Assembly (NCBI GenBank): GCA_964547525.1
Contig: CAZJOD010000167.1
Span: 1-8,077 of the forward strand
DNA from: CAZJOD01 sp964547525
Lineage (GTDB): Bacteria > Bacillota > Clostridia > JAAYHZ01
DNA length: 8,077 nt
Direction: 5' to 3'
Positions within the stretch are counted from its first letter, which is position 1. The number at the start of each line of letters is the position of its first letter. This document shows, piece by piece, positions 1 to 6,646 of the stretch. Both the position numbers and the translations under genes were made by a program. A model generated the notes under the pieces. It was not told where the DNA came from and ran no database searches. It worked only from the letters and a program-made list of their open reading frames with translations.

Positions 1-397
1 TAGCATCATCTTGTTCAATTTTCATCTGCTCTAATACTTGATCGAAAGTAAAGAAAAACTTTTCCTTCGATATCGGCTTAAGCACATAGTTTATTGCATT
101 TACAGAATAACTTTCCAAAGCATATCCGGATGATGATGTAAAGAAAATAATAGGAGCGTTTTTATCAAAATTTCGTATTTCTTTTGCCACCTCTATTCCT
201 GTAAAAGCAGGCATAATGATGTCCAGGAAGTATACATCGAAGCTCTTTCCCTTTTCTAAAGTGGATATCAGTTCAAATCCATTATGGAAAACGGCGTATT
301 CACAAAGTAGATTCTTGGTTGTTCTATATTCATTAATAAGGTGAGCCATATTGGTAAGCTCGTCTATATTATCATCACATACTGCTATATATATCAT
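1..397 (-). CDS. LytR/AgrA-type response regulator, receiver domain (partial, C-terminus off window)
   Basis: The reverse strand encodes 132 residues from an ATG at 397 to the window edge with no stop. They form a CheY-like receiver domain: acidic pair D8-D9 in the opening AVCDDN, phosphoacceptor D59 in FLDIIMP, T87 in FFTSS, and K107 in VLKP. The stretch GYALESYSVNAINYVLKPIS is characteristic of receivers joined to LytTR DNA-binding domains, so the missing C-terminus is probably LytTR; that part is inference. Such proteins are cytoplasmic transcription regulators phosphorylated by a membrane histidine kinase, which is not visible here. The ribosome binding site is weak (AGGTAA a few bases upstream), but a perfect TATAAT lies just ahead. 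The gene is divergent from the lipoprotein gene at 596, so that gene is a plausible target. Confidence 0.9.
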   Translation of the reverse strand, partial: MIYIAVCDDNIDELTNMAHLINEYRTTKNLLCEYAVFHNGFELISTLEKGKSFDVYFLDIIMPAFTGIEVAKEIRNFDKNAPIIFFTSSSGYALESYSVNAINYVLKPISKEKFFFTFDQVLEQMKIEQDDA

Positions 398-417
398 AAA
401 ATTACCTATCGAAAAAT

Positions 418-423
418 ATTATA
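418..423 (-). promoter_or_regulatory. Candidate -10 element for the response regulator gene
   Basis: On the minus strand this reads TATAAT, a perfect sigma-70/sigma-A -10 hexamer about 20 bases upstream of the ATG at 397. It predicts transcription starting near 411 and a very short leader. I find no good -35 hexamer at 16-18 bases spacing, so the promoter may need an activator or may be chance in AT-rich DNA. Confidence 0.4.
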
Positions 424-471
424 TGCATCAGTTTAACATAAATATCGGATTTTTTTAAGTGAAATCGGTTA

Positions 472-501
472 TTGATTTTTGATTCATATTAAAAAAATAA
501 T
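472..501 (+). promoter_or_regulatory. Candidate sigma-A promoter for the lipoprotein gene
   Basis: TTGATT (472-477, four of six matches to TTGACA) is followed after 18 bases by AATAAT (496-501, five of six matches to TATAAT). It would start transcription near 508, giving a leader of nearly 90 bases to the gene at 596. The call rests only on consensus matching in AT-rich DNA. Confidence 0.35.
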
Positions 502-504
502 GTT

Positions 505-514
505 TCATGCATGA
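505..514. promoter_or_regulatory. Perfect 10-bp palindrome, possible operator
   Basis: TCATGCATGA is a perfect inverted repeat placed just downstream of the proposed -10 and across the predicted transcription start. That is a common site for repressor binding. No second copy of the whole palindrome was seen in the divergent region, though its ATGCAT core also occurs at 423-428. Confidence 0.25.
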
Positions 515-524
515 GGTGCTTTAC

Positions 525-585
525 TCAGACCGGTTTCTGATACATTTAACCGTAAGGTTTGAAAACAAACCTTTAATGATTACGG
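525..585 (+). promoter_or_regulatory. Two tandem leader hairpins upstream of the lipoprotein ribosome binding site
   Basis: Hairpin one has TCAGA (525-529) pairing with TCTGA (536-540) around a six-base loop. Hairpin two has AAGGTTTG (554-561) pairing perfectly with CAAACCTT (566-573) around an AAAA loop. CCGT (550-553) can also pair with ACGG (582-585), closing an outer stem that takes up the first two G of the Shine-Dalgarno GGAGG (584-588). The layout would allow the leader to influence translation or mRNA stability. No T-run follows, so it is not a standard terminator. The pairing is directly visible; the regulatory role is inference. Confidence 0.4.
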
Positions 586-595
586 AGGTATCAAA

Positions 596-1126
596 ATGAA
601 GAAAATAATTGTACTAATACTGGCAATGACAATAGCATCCACCTTGGTGGCTTGCGGAGGAAATAGCGGAAAAGAAGTTAAATTTGTAACAATGACATTT
701 GGTGATATTACCATGAGTGTTCCGAATGTTTTTAACGCAGTTAAACTGGAACAAGAATTTTATGTATCGGGAGGACCTAATGCTTCAATTACAGTTTCAC
801 CGGCGATGGAAATTGATTTGTTGCCTTCCGAATGGGATGAGAGTGTAGCGGAAGGAATTCTTGAAGCGTTATATGGTTCTACATATACCGATTTAGAATT
901 GGGTGCTTTTGAAGGTAATGTTGATATGAACGGTAATACTGCGGTTTACATGGCCTTTTACGGTATAAACTCCAGTGGTGTAGACCGTCTGCTTCAAGTG
1001 GTAAGGCTTTATAACATGGACAAAAACGAGCTGTATATAATCACATTAATGCACAGTGCGGATGATGAATTCTTTACAACTGAGATTGATGGTAAAATCA
1101 TCAACAGCATTACTTTAAAATCTTAA
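596..1126 (+). CDS. Small secreted lipoprotein of unknown function
   Basis: The 176-residue protein starts with a charged MKK, a hydrophobic stretch over residues 4-19, and a lipobox LVAC with the lipidated cysteine at C20. It is therefore predicted to be cleaved by signal peptidase II and anchored on the outer face of the cytoplasmic membrane. The GGNSGKE linker after the cysteine is typical of a lipoprotein tether. The rest (about 28-176) has alternating beta-like and short helical segments, with no catalytic motif or family signature I recognise. The start is set by a strong GGAGG (584-588) seven bases upstream. It lies 90 bases before the lemA-like gene on the same strand and may be co-transcribed with it. 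It could be a sensor accessory or envelope-stress protein; that is conjecture. Confidence 0.85.
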   Translation: MKKIIVLILAMTIASTLVACGGNSGKEVKFVTMTFGDITMSVPNVFNAVKLEQEFYVSGGPNASITVSPAMEIDLLPSEWDESVAEGILEALYGSTYTDLELGAFEGNVDMNGNTAVYMAFYGINSSGVDRLLQVVRLYNMDKNELYIITLMHSADDEFFTTEIDGKIINSITLKS

Positions 1127-1163
1127 GAAGCATTGTAAAAAAATATAACTCATAAACAATCCG

Positions 1164-1196
1164 GGGCAGAAGGATAGTTAAAAAGTCCGACTGCCC
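1164..1196 (+). other. Intergenic stem-loop between the lipoprotein and lemA-like genes
   Basis: GGGCAG (1164-1169) pairs with CTGCCC (1191-1196). Within that stem GGA (1172-1174) pairs with TCC (1186-1188), separated by a 2x2 internal loop and capped by an 11-base loop. It is the only GC-rich element in the gap and ends ten bases before the AGGAG of the next gene. There is no following T-run, so an RNA processing, stability or translation-coupling role is as likely as partial termination. Confidence 0.4.
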
Positions 1197-1216
1197 TGTT
1201 ATAATAGGAGAAATAA

Positions 1217-1723
1217 ATGTGGCTAACCTTAATAGCAATAATGATAATAATTGCTCTGTGGGTAAATTCAGCCCAACACAGACTGGCGTTAATTGATGAA
1301 AATATAAAAAACGCCATGAATCAGATCGGAGTTCATCTATCAAGTAGATTTGATGAATTGATCGTCCTTTTATATCTCATAAAAAGCTATGCTGAGGATG
1401 AGATTGAGTCGTTAATTGAAACTGTCAAATCAAATCGAAAGGTTATTACTGCAATATCAACACCGGATGATGTACATAGTCAACAAAAAATTATATCTAA
1501 GGCATTAAGCGGAATTTTTATTGTAGTAAAAAGGCATCCCGAATTAAACTCCAATCAAAAATACATCGACACAATGAATTTGGTTGATATATATGATAAC
1601 ATGGTTTGTACATGTCGATTGATTTATAACCACAATGTGACAAAACTAAATCGTGAAATAAGAATATTTCCGGTATCTTTGTTAGCGGGAATACTAGGTT
1701 ATAGTCAAAAACAATATTTTTAA
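1217..1723 (+). CDS. LemA family membrane protein
   Basis: The 168-residue protein has one N-terminal membrane segment (about 2-16) and then a helical LemA domain. Family landmarks are visible: the helix IDENIKNAMNQIGVHLSSRF with DEL and SYAEDE (26-62), HPELNSNQKY (107-116), the YNHNVTKLNREIRIFP stretch (137-152), and AGILGY near the end (157-162). LemA proteins are small membrane-anchored proteins with an extended helical bundle; their molecular role is poorly defined, and in some bacteria they connect to envelope stress signalling. The protein stops at QKQYF, slightly earlier than many relatives, which carry a short extra tail, but the core looks complete. The start is supported by AGGAG (1206-1210) six bases upstream. 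It follows the lipoprotein gene on the same strand, so a shared envelope function is plausible. Confidence 0.8.
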   Translation: MWLTLIAIMIIIALWVNSAQHRLALIDENIKNAMNQIGVHLSSRFDELIVLLYLIKSYAEDEIESLIETVKSNRKVITAISTPDDVHSQQKIISKALSGIFIVVKRHPELNSNQKYIDTMNLVDIYDNMVCTCRLIYNHNVTKLNREIRIFPVSLLAGILGYSQKQYF

Positions 1724-1785
1724 CCAAAATATTATGGGTTTCCTCTAAATAAAAGACTCTTACTTTCTTACAAAATATATGATAT

Positions 1786-1791
1786 TATAAT
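1786..1791 (+). promoter_or_regulatory. Candidate -10 element for the ATP-grasp/SDR transcription unit
   Basis: A perfect TATAAT lies in the 111-base gap before the ATP-grasp gene. It predicts a start near 1798 and a leader of about 37 bases carrying the GGAG site at 1826-1829. No convincing -35 is seen at standard spacing (best is TTTCTT at 1764-1769). Confidence 0.4.
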
Positions 1792-1834
1792 GAAAAGCGT
1801 TAGGAACATAAGATAAATAAAAGTTGGAGTTTGT

Positions 1835-3037
1835 ATGAAAAAGATATTGTTGCTTGGAGGTTCACGCTATTTAATACCTGTAATTGAGTCGATTCATAAG
1901 CTCGGGTATTATGCAGTTACTTGTGATTATATACCCGATAATGTAGCACATAAATATTCCGATGAATATTATAATATAAGTATAGTTGATAAAAAAGCGA
2001 TATTAAAATTAGCTCGAGATTTAAAAGTTTCGGGCATAATGTCGTTTGCGACAGATCCTGGTGTGATTACTGCGGCATATGTTGCACAAGAGTTGGGTTT
2101 GCCATCGTGCGGTCCGTATGATTCCGTTTGTATATTGCAAAATAAAGATCTTTTTCGTAAATTCTTAACTGAAAACGGATTTGCTGTACCACATGCTAAA
2201 GGGTATGCTTCAGCTGAAGACGCTTTAAAAGATTTGGATTGGTATAACAGACCCGTTATAGTAAAGCCGGTGGATTGCGCCGGGAGCAAAGGTATAACTC
2301 GTGTTAACAACTATAAACATTTGAAAGAAAGCATACAATATGCACTTTATTTTTCAAGATCAAAAAGGTTTATTATTGAGGATTTTATAATAAAAGAAGG
2401 CTTTTCATCCGATACGGATTGTTTTACAATAGAAGGTAAACTTAAGTTTGTATCTTTTTCAAATCAAATGTTTGATGAAAAAGCAAAGAATCCTTTTACT
2501 CCTGCAGCATATAGTTGGCCGTCCGTCATGGCGAAGGAATATCAGGATAAGCTGGAAAATGAATTGAGCAGACTATTAAATTTACTTGGCATGCAAACAT
2601 CAATTTTCAATATAGAAACGTGTGTAGGATCAGACGGAAAAGCGTATATTATGGAAGTTGCTCCTCGCGGAGGGGGAAACCGTCTTGCTGAAATTCTACG
2701 TTATGCAACAGGTGTGGACCTTATAACAAATGCGGTTAGAGCTTCGGTAGGGGATACGGTTACAGACATAAAACCTGCTGTTTATAATGGTTTTTGGGTT
2801 GAAATAATTTTACACGGAATAAAAGAAGGTAAATTTAAAGAGCTTTGGATAGATGAATATATACAAAAAGAATATGTGGTGGAAATTGATTTATGGGTAG
2901 AACCTCAAGATTGTGTTTTTGGATTTAATGGTGCTAACGAGGCTATAGGTACTCTTTTATTGAAATTTGATACACAAAAACAATTAGAAAATATTATGTC
3001 ATGCCAGGATCAATGGATGCAGATTATATTGGAATAA
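1835..3037 (+). CDS. ATP-grasp domain carboxylate ligase
   Basis: The 400-residue protein has the three-part ATP-grasp layout. An N-terminal Rossmann-like preATP-grasp domain opens MKKILLLGGS. NKDLFRKFLTENGFAVP (103-119) starts the ATP-binding region, PVIVKPVDCAGSKG (140-153) carries K144 and the glycine-rich loop, IIEDFI holds the hinge acid E182, and MEVAPRGGGNR (273-283) carries E274 and N282, expected to bind Mg-ATP. This family joins a carboxylate, via an acyl phosphate, to an amine or another nucleophile. The E-x-x-P-R-G-G-G form recalls ligases of the PurK/PurT or peptide-ligase type, but the substrate cannot be read from the sequence. The C-terminal part (about 310-400) looks like the usual small closing domain. 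It has its own upstream TATAAT and a GGAG site six bases before the ATG. The SDR gene follows after 10 bases, so the two probably act on the same molecule. Confidence 0.85.
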   Translation: MKKILLLGGSRYLIPVIESIHKLGYYAVTCDYIPDNVAHKYSDEYYNISIVDKKAILKLARDLKVSGIMSFATDPGVITAAYVAQELGLPSCGPYDSVCILQNKDLFRKFLTENGFAVPHAKGYASAEDALKDLDWYNRPVIVKPVDCAGSKGITRVNNYKHLKESIQYALYFSRSKRFIIEDFIIKEGFSSDTDCFTIEGKLKFVSFSNQMFDEKAKNPFTPAAYSWPSVMAKEYQDKLENELSRLLNLLGMQTSIFNIETCVGSDGKAYIMEVAPRGGGNRLAEILRYATGVDLITNAVRASVGDTVTDIKPAVYNGFWVEIILHGIKEGKFKELWIDEYIQKEYVVEIDLWVEPQDCVFGFNGANEAIGTLLLKFDTQKQLENIMSCQDQWMQIILE

Positions 3038-3047
3038 GGAGACGGTT

Positions 3048-4025
3048 ATGCAAAAAAAAATTTTAGTTTTTGGAGCGACCGGAGATACCGGCAAATATTT
3101 TATAGATTATTTTGTTAGAAATAACAAGTGCGACGATTATAAAATATGTGCGGTTGGAACAAGAGACACGTTATTTTTTCAATCTATCGGAGTAGAGTAT
3201 TTCAAGGTTGATATTTCGGATAAAACGCAATTCTCGGTTTTACCGAAAAATGTATATGCCGTTGTGCATTTGGCAGGTGCTATGCCGGCTAAAATGAAAG
3301 GATATGAACCTCAAAGGTATATTGATGTTAATATAACGGGTACTTTAAACATTTTAAATTTCTGCCGTGATAACGGTGTTGACAGAATTTTATATGCTCA
3401 AAGTTTTGGTGACATAAAGGAACATGCTGAAAACAATATAAGCTTGACTCCCAATATGGAAAGAAGATTTAGTTTTACAAGTGATCATACGGTATATGTA
3501 CTTACAAAGAACTTTGCCGTGGATTTAATAGAAAATTATCATCAAATGTATGGTCTTAAAAACTTTATTTTCCGATTGCCTACAATTTATCTCTGGGTCC
3601 CTGCAGACACCTATTATGTTGATGGAATTATTAAGAAAATGGCTTATAGAATATTAATTGATAAAGCATGCAAAGGTGAGGATATAGAAGTCTGGGGAGA
3701 TTCTTCTCGTTTAAAGGATATGATATATGTTAAAGATTTTTGTCAAATGCTTTATAAAGCTCTTTTTGTTGAAAGAGAAACCGGCTTTTATAACGTTGGC
3801 ACCGGTATAGGAACATCGCTTCTGGATCAAATTAAAGGAATGATACAAGTTTTTAATCCTGTGGGGTGTCAATCAAAATTGATTGAGTGTCCTGAAAAGC
3901 CGAACGCTCCGCAATATATAATGGATATTACTACTGCCGTTGACCAGCTGGGGTATAGACCTGAGTATGATTACATTTCCATGTTAAAGGATTTCAAAAA
4001 AGAAATGGAACTAAACAGATTTTGA
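3048..4025 (+). CDS. NAD(P)-dependent extended SDR epimerase/dehydratase
   Basis: The 325-residue protein has the length and motifs of the extended short-chain dehydrogenase/reductase family (GalE/RmlB-like). The cofactor loop is GATGDTG (9-15), VVHLAG (72-77) follows the third strand, S119 lies in the catalytic-Ser strand, and the YxxxK pair is Y150 and K154. The C-terminal half carries DMIYVKDFCQMLYKAL (224-239) and FYNVGTG (247-253), both typical of sugar-nucleotide epimerases/dehydratases. It should act in the cytoplasm on a sugar nucleotide or related hydroxy compound through a transient NAD-dependent oxidation. All catalytic residues appear present. The AAGGAGA site (3036-3042) overlaps the stop of the ATP-grasp gene, which implies coupled expression. 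Whether it is an epimerase, dehydratase or simple reductase cannot be decided here. Confidence 0.85.
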   Translation: MQKKILVFGATGDTGKYFIDYFVRNNKCDDYKICAVGTRDTLFFQSIGVEYFKVDISDKTQFSVLPKNVYAVVHLAGAMPAKMKGYEPQRYIDVNITGTLNILNFCRDNGVDRILYAQSFGDIKEHAENNISLTPNMERRFSFTSDHTVYVLTKNFAVDLIENYHQMYGLKNFIFRLPTIYLWVPADTYYVDGIIKKMAYRILIDKACKGEDIEVWGDSSRLKDMIYVKDFCQMLYKALFVERETGFYNVGTGIGTSLLDQIKGMIQVFNPVGCQSKLIECPEKPNAPQYIMDITTAVDQLGYRPEYDYISMLKDFKKEMELNRF

Positions 4026-4044
4026 TTAATTCATAAGCGCATAT

Positions 4045-4060
4045 TTATATAATTATATAA
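4045..4060. repeat. AT-only 16-bp perfect palindrome in the convergent intergenic gap
   Basis: TTATATAATTATATAA is self-complementary and lies between the ends of two converging transcription units. It lacks a GC stem and a clear loop, so it is only a weak candidate for a shared transcription end. No other structure was found between 4026 and 4120. Confidence 0.3.
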
Positions 4061-4120
4061 GATACGACACATAAAATCCGTCTCGTTTTAAAATTACTAT
4101 TAAAATATTAATTATATACG

Positions 4121-4498
4121 TTATATAAGTTTGCTGTGAAGATATCCCCTTAGCATTTCAGGATCTTCGGTAAGACAGTAACTTATATATTTCGTCCAAG
4201 CAGGTAAAGGTACAAAATTAAAACCACTGTCCGAACCTACATTATTTATTAGTCTATCTATTCTCCCATGTTGTTAAAATACCATTGTTAACTTCTTCTA
4301 CGGCATCTACCAAAAAAGCTTTAACCTCATCAATATCAACTTCAGGTTTTAATTGACCGGGGACAGTTTGACTGTTTATAAATCCTCTCCATCCCTGTTC
4401 ACATGGACATGAGTATATTTCTTTAAACCCGGCTTGCTTCCAAAATTTTAAACTTTCGCGTCATTCGGTGATTTTACCGTATAATAATTAATCGTCAA
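4121..4498 (-). pseudogene. Frameshifted small gene at the distal end of the operon, family unknown
   Basis: Three reverse-strand segments read as one protein. The first runs from a possible TTG start at 4498 (MTINYYTVKSPNDAKV) and meets TAA at 4448-4450. The second, in another frame (4254-4460), reads LKFWKQAGFKEIYSCPCEQG and on to ILTTWE before TAG. The third, back in the first frame, reads IDRLINNVGSDSGFNFVPLP and ends at TAA 4121-4123, after a tail of EDPEMLRGYLHSKLI. The junction sequences read smoothly across the breaks: a missing base near 4451 in a T/A run, and an extra base near 4262-4265. The two changes cancel. Total length would be about 125 residues. I do not recognise the family; the CPC motif could bind a metal. 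Its start would overlap the last codons of the BNR gene, but no ribosome binding site is clear, so it may be a relic missing its N-terminus. Sequencing indels are an alternative to true decay. Confidence 0.55.
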
Positions 4499-5606
4499 GC
4501 AGAAGTTTTATATACCGTATTCCTGTTTTACCCGGTTGAGTCGACCAAAAAGAAACTAAAAAGGATCTTTCGCTTAGAGCTGTAATTGACGGTTCGCCAA
4601 ATGAAAAATCAGTCCACTCGCTGTAGTCGGTATGAAAGTTATCACCCGTCGGTTTTTCAGCTTGCCAGATAACTTCATTATGTTCTATGCCAAAACTCGT
4701 TTGGTTCGGGTTGATATATGCAAGACCTATCCCAACGGGATCTTTTTTTCTTTGATTATACACAAATAACGCTTTCCCGTTAGGTAGAGGAGTCACTGCA
4801 CATGCTTGCCCCGTTATGCCTGTATTTTTAGGTTTTATCCATGATTCTCCCTCATCAAAAGATAATGTGTATTGATTAGGGTAGTCGGTACCGTCTTGTA
4901 AACTATAATTCCAACATACACCCAACAAGACTCCGCTTGTCAGTTGAATCACCCAAGCTTCCGCGCCGGCCATATCCTTATCGGGAAACCTTATCATGTC
5001 ATTATACCGCCATGTTTTACCTTCGTCATCGCTAATAACATTAACAATTCTATTTCGTTCCACATAAACGTTAGGATCAAACGTATTATACGGAGCAAAC
5101 GGAGCGATCCATCTGTTTTTATTTGTAATACACATAGCTCCCGGTGCTTCCATTGAGCATATTATGGGAACCGGTACAGTTTGCGGATCTTCACAGATAA
5201 ATCCTTGTTCATTGATTATAAGCTTCGCATAAAAAAGCTGATTTTGCTTTAAACCGTTTGTTTCTACATTCCAAAAAGGTTCACCTATATAATCAATCGG
5301 AGTGATTGTACCGTATAAAATAAAATAATCTTTTCTTTGTAAACTTATTGAACAAAAAATCGATTTTTTGTGTTCCGGATCAGACCATATGTCTCCTTTA
5401 TACACCCAAGTTTTACCCCCGTCACTAGACTCTGATAAAACCGGTTTAAAATCATTAATACCTTTTTTCGATTGCATCATATATGTGCATATGATGTCTC
5501 CGTTTTGCTTTATTGAACAACGAGATCCGACCAATACTTTGTAGTAGTTGTTTAAAGTATTGTTGAAATCATGAATGTAACCTTCGTCTTGTATTATAAA
5601 TCTCAT
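4488..5606 (-). CDS. BNR/Asp-box sialidase-like protein, cytoplasmic
   Basis: The 372-residue protein is a predicted beta-propeller with three clear Asp boxes (S-x-D-x-G-x-T/S-W): SSDGGKTW (60-67), SDDEGKTW (192-199) and SFDEGESW (249-256). The N-terminal VGSRCSIKQNGDIICTY (26-42) sits where sialidases carry the first substrate-binding arginine, here R29; SFGEPSI (335-341) and GIRYIK with R364 near the end resemble the last blades. Sialidases (GH33 and relatives) remove terminal nonulosonic acids, but many BNR proteins have other glycan-related roles, so the exact reaction is open. No signal peptide or membrane segment is present, so it should act inside the cell on an imported substrate. AGGAG (5615-5619) precedes the ATG by eight bases. 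It lies 36 bases after the aldolase gene, which supports one operon and a shared pathway. Confidence 0.8.
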   Translation of the reverse strand: MRFIIQDEGYIHDFNNTLNNYYKVLVGSRCSIKQNGDIICTYMMQSKKGINDFKPVLSESSDGGKTWVYKGDIWSDPEHKKSIFCSISLQRKDYFILYGTITPIDYIGEPFWNVETNGLKQNQLFYAKLIINEQGFICEDPQTVPVPIICSMEAPGAMCITNKNRWIAPFAPYNTFDPNVYVERNRIVNVISDDEGKTWRYNDMIRFPDKDMAGAEAWVIQLTSGVLLGVCWNYSLQDGTDYPNQYTLSFDEGESWIKPKNTGITGQACAVTPLPNGKALFVYNQRKKDPVGIGLAYINPNQTSFGIEHNEVIWQAEKPTGDNFHTDYSEWTDFSFGEPSITALSERSFLVSFWSTQPGKTGIRYIKLLLDD

Positions 5607-5642
5607 GGTTATTACTCCTATATTTCATATATAATAGTCTGA

Positions 5643-6578
5643 CTAACCTTTGTATATAAATTCCGGGAAGATACCTTGTGTCATTGATTGAAAATCCATT
5701 AATTCTTCTTTGCTCAGACATTTATAAGGTTTTCTTGTTATTATATTATCAGGAGGGTTGTAACCGCCTATATAAGCTATAGCTTTATCGATTACCGGAT
5801 CAAGGTATCCTTTTTGAATTAAAGGAATAACCACTTTAATAAACCATCTGTTTATCTTTTTTTGTATCTCATTAGCCAAAACCCACTGTTTATCCAAACA
5901 CAGGCGATAAAATTCCAATATAAGTTTCGGATTGCCATTTACAAGTGAACTACAACTTCCTACCGCTCCGTTCATCATACCGTATAAAAGAAATTCTTCT
6001 CCTACAAAATGATTTAATTGTGACGCCTCGATTGACAACTCACAGTAAGCAAATATGTCTGTATCGGTCCATTTGGTAGCAACCAAATTTTTATGTTTAT
6101 TAATCAGATCAATGTATTGTTTTCCTATAAATTTTACTTTGGATCTTTCGGTATTATAATGCCAAAATCCCAAGGTTGGGAAGGATGTGCAAATTTCGTT
6201 TATATAGTTGTAACATTCGTTTTCATTCATTTTTAACCAAAAAGGAAAAGCGAACTGTACACCGTCAATAACACCCTTTTTTGCAACATAGTCCATTTTT
6301 TTCATAGCATCTCTTGTATTTACATCATGACAACCGACAACCGCCAGTGCGGATTTATTTTTCATTGTATCAGAGAAAACATCTACCATGTATTTAAATT
6401 CATCAAAATCTAAAGCGTATGATTCCCCGGAACTACCTGTAGTGTATATGCCGGGTACACCTGCTTCACATATTTTTTCACAATCATATGCAAAGCGTTT
6501 ATCGTTAAAGTTATAATCTTCCTTCCACGGAATTGTAATTCCCGACCATATACCTTTGCAATTTTGTTTATCAAGCAT
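5643..6578 (-). CDS. DHDPS/N-acetylneuraminate lyase family aldolase
   Basis: The 311-residue protein has the length and motifs of the DapA/NanA class I aldolase family, a (beta/alpha)8 barrel that forms a Schiff base with a 2-oxo acid. GSSGES (48-53) matches the pyruvate-carboxylate loop (GTTGE in DapA, GSTGE in NanA). Y141 in WHYNTER is the catalytic tyrosine, K169 in ATKWTDTD is the Schiff-base lysine, and GMMNGAVGSCSS (200-211) is the glycine-rich late loop. The usual PYY motif is PFW (112-114), so the second tyrosine used in DapA is lost. The loop has S49-S50, closer to NanA. This argues for a catabolic lyase or dehydratase rather than lysine synthesis, with an unknown substrate. The ribosome site AAGGAA (6588-6593) is nine bases upstream. 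It lies between an amidohydrolase gene (68 bases upstream) and the BNR gene. Confidence 0.85.
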   Translation of the reverse strand: MLDKQNCKGIWSGITIPWKEDYNFNDKRFAYDCEKICEAGVPGIYTTGSSGESYALDFDEFKYMVDVFSDTMKNKSALAVVGCHDVNTRDAMKKMDYVAKKGVIDGVQFAFPFWLKMNENECYNYINEICTSFPTLGFWHYNTERSKVKFIGKQYIDLINKHKNLVATKWTDTDIFAYCELSIEASQLNHFVGEEFLLYGMMNGAVGSCSSLVNGNPKLILEFYRLCLDKQWVLANEIQKKINRWFIKVVIPLIQKGYLDPVIDKAIAYIGGYNPPDNIITRKPYKCLSKEELMDFQSMTQGIFPEFIYKG

Positions 6579-6646
6579 AATTATAAATTCCTTTTTGTTA
6601 AATTTTTTATTAAGTGATTGTAGTATACAAATAATTTAAGAATAGC

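Noticed and set aside
1200..1205. Perfect TATAAT before the lemA-like gene as a promoter
   Set aside because: It lies 11 bases before the ATG and abuts the AGGAG site, so a transcript starting there would lack its ribosome site; no -35 match is present.
1110..1343. Antisense open frame across the lipoprotein/lemA gap
   Set aside because: It overlaps the start of the lemA-like gene, whose own start has a good ribosome site and family motifs; the antisense product has no recognisable features.
1969..2310. Antisense open frame inside the ATP-grasp gene
   Set aside because: It lies wholly opposite a well-supported gene, and its translation has no recognisable motif.
4026..4120. Rho-independent terminators for the converging units
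   Set aside because: Only an AT-only palindrome is present; there is no GC-rich stem followed by a T-run on either strand.
4440..4460. Programmed -1 frameshift at the GTTTAAAATTTT run
   Set aside because: In the incoming frame the bases do not form an X-XXY-YYZ slippery heptamer, and a second opposite shift would be required near 4262, which makes decay or sequencing indels more likely.
4944..5156. Plus-strand open frame inside the BNR gene
   Set aside because: It is opposite conserved propeller sequence and shows no independent protein features.
5643..6578. Assignment as dapA (lysine biosynthesis) or nanA
   Set aside because: The second relay tyrosine is replaced (PFW), the lysine context differs, and the neighbours are a BNR protein and amidohydrolases rather than lysine or complete nan genes.
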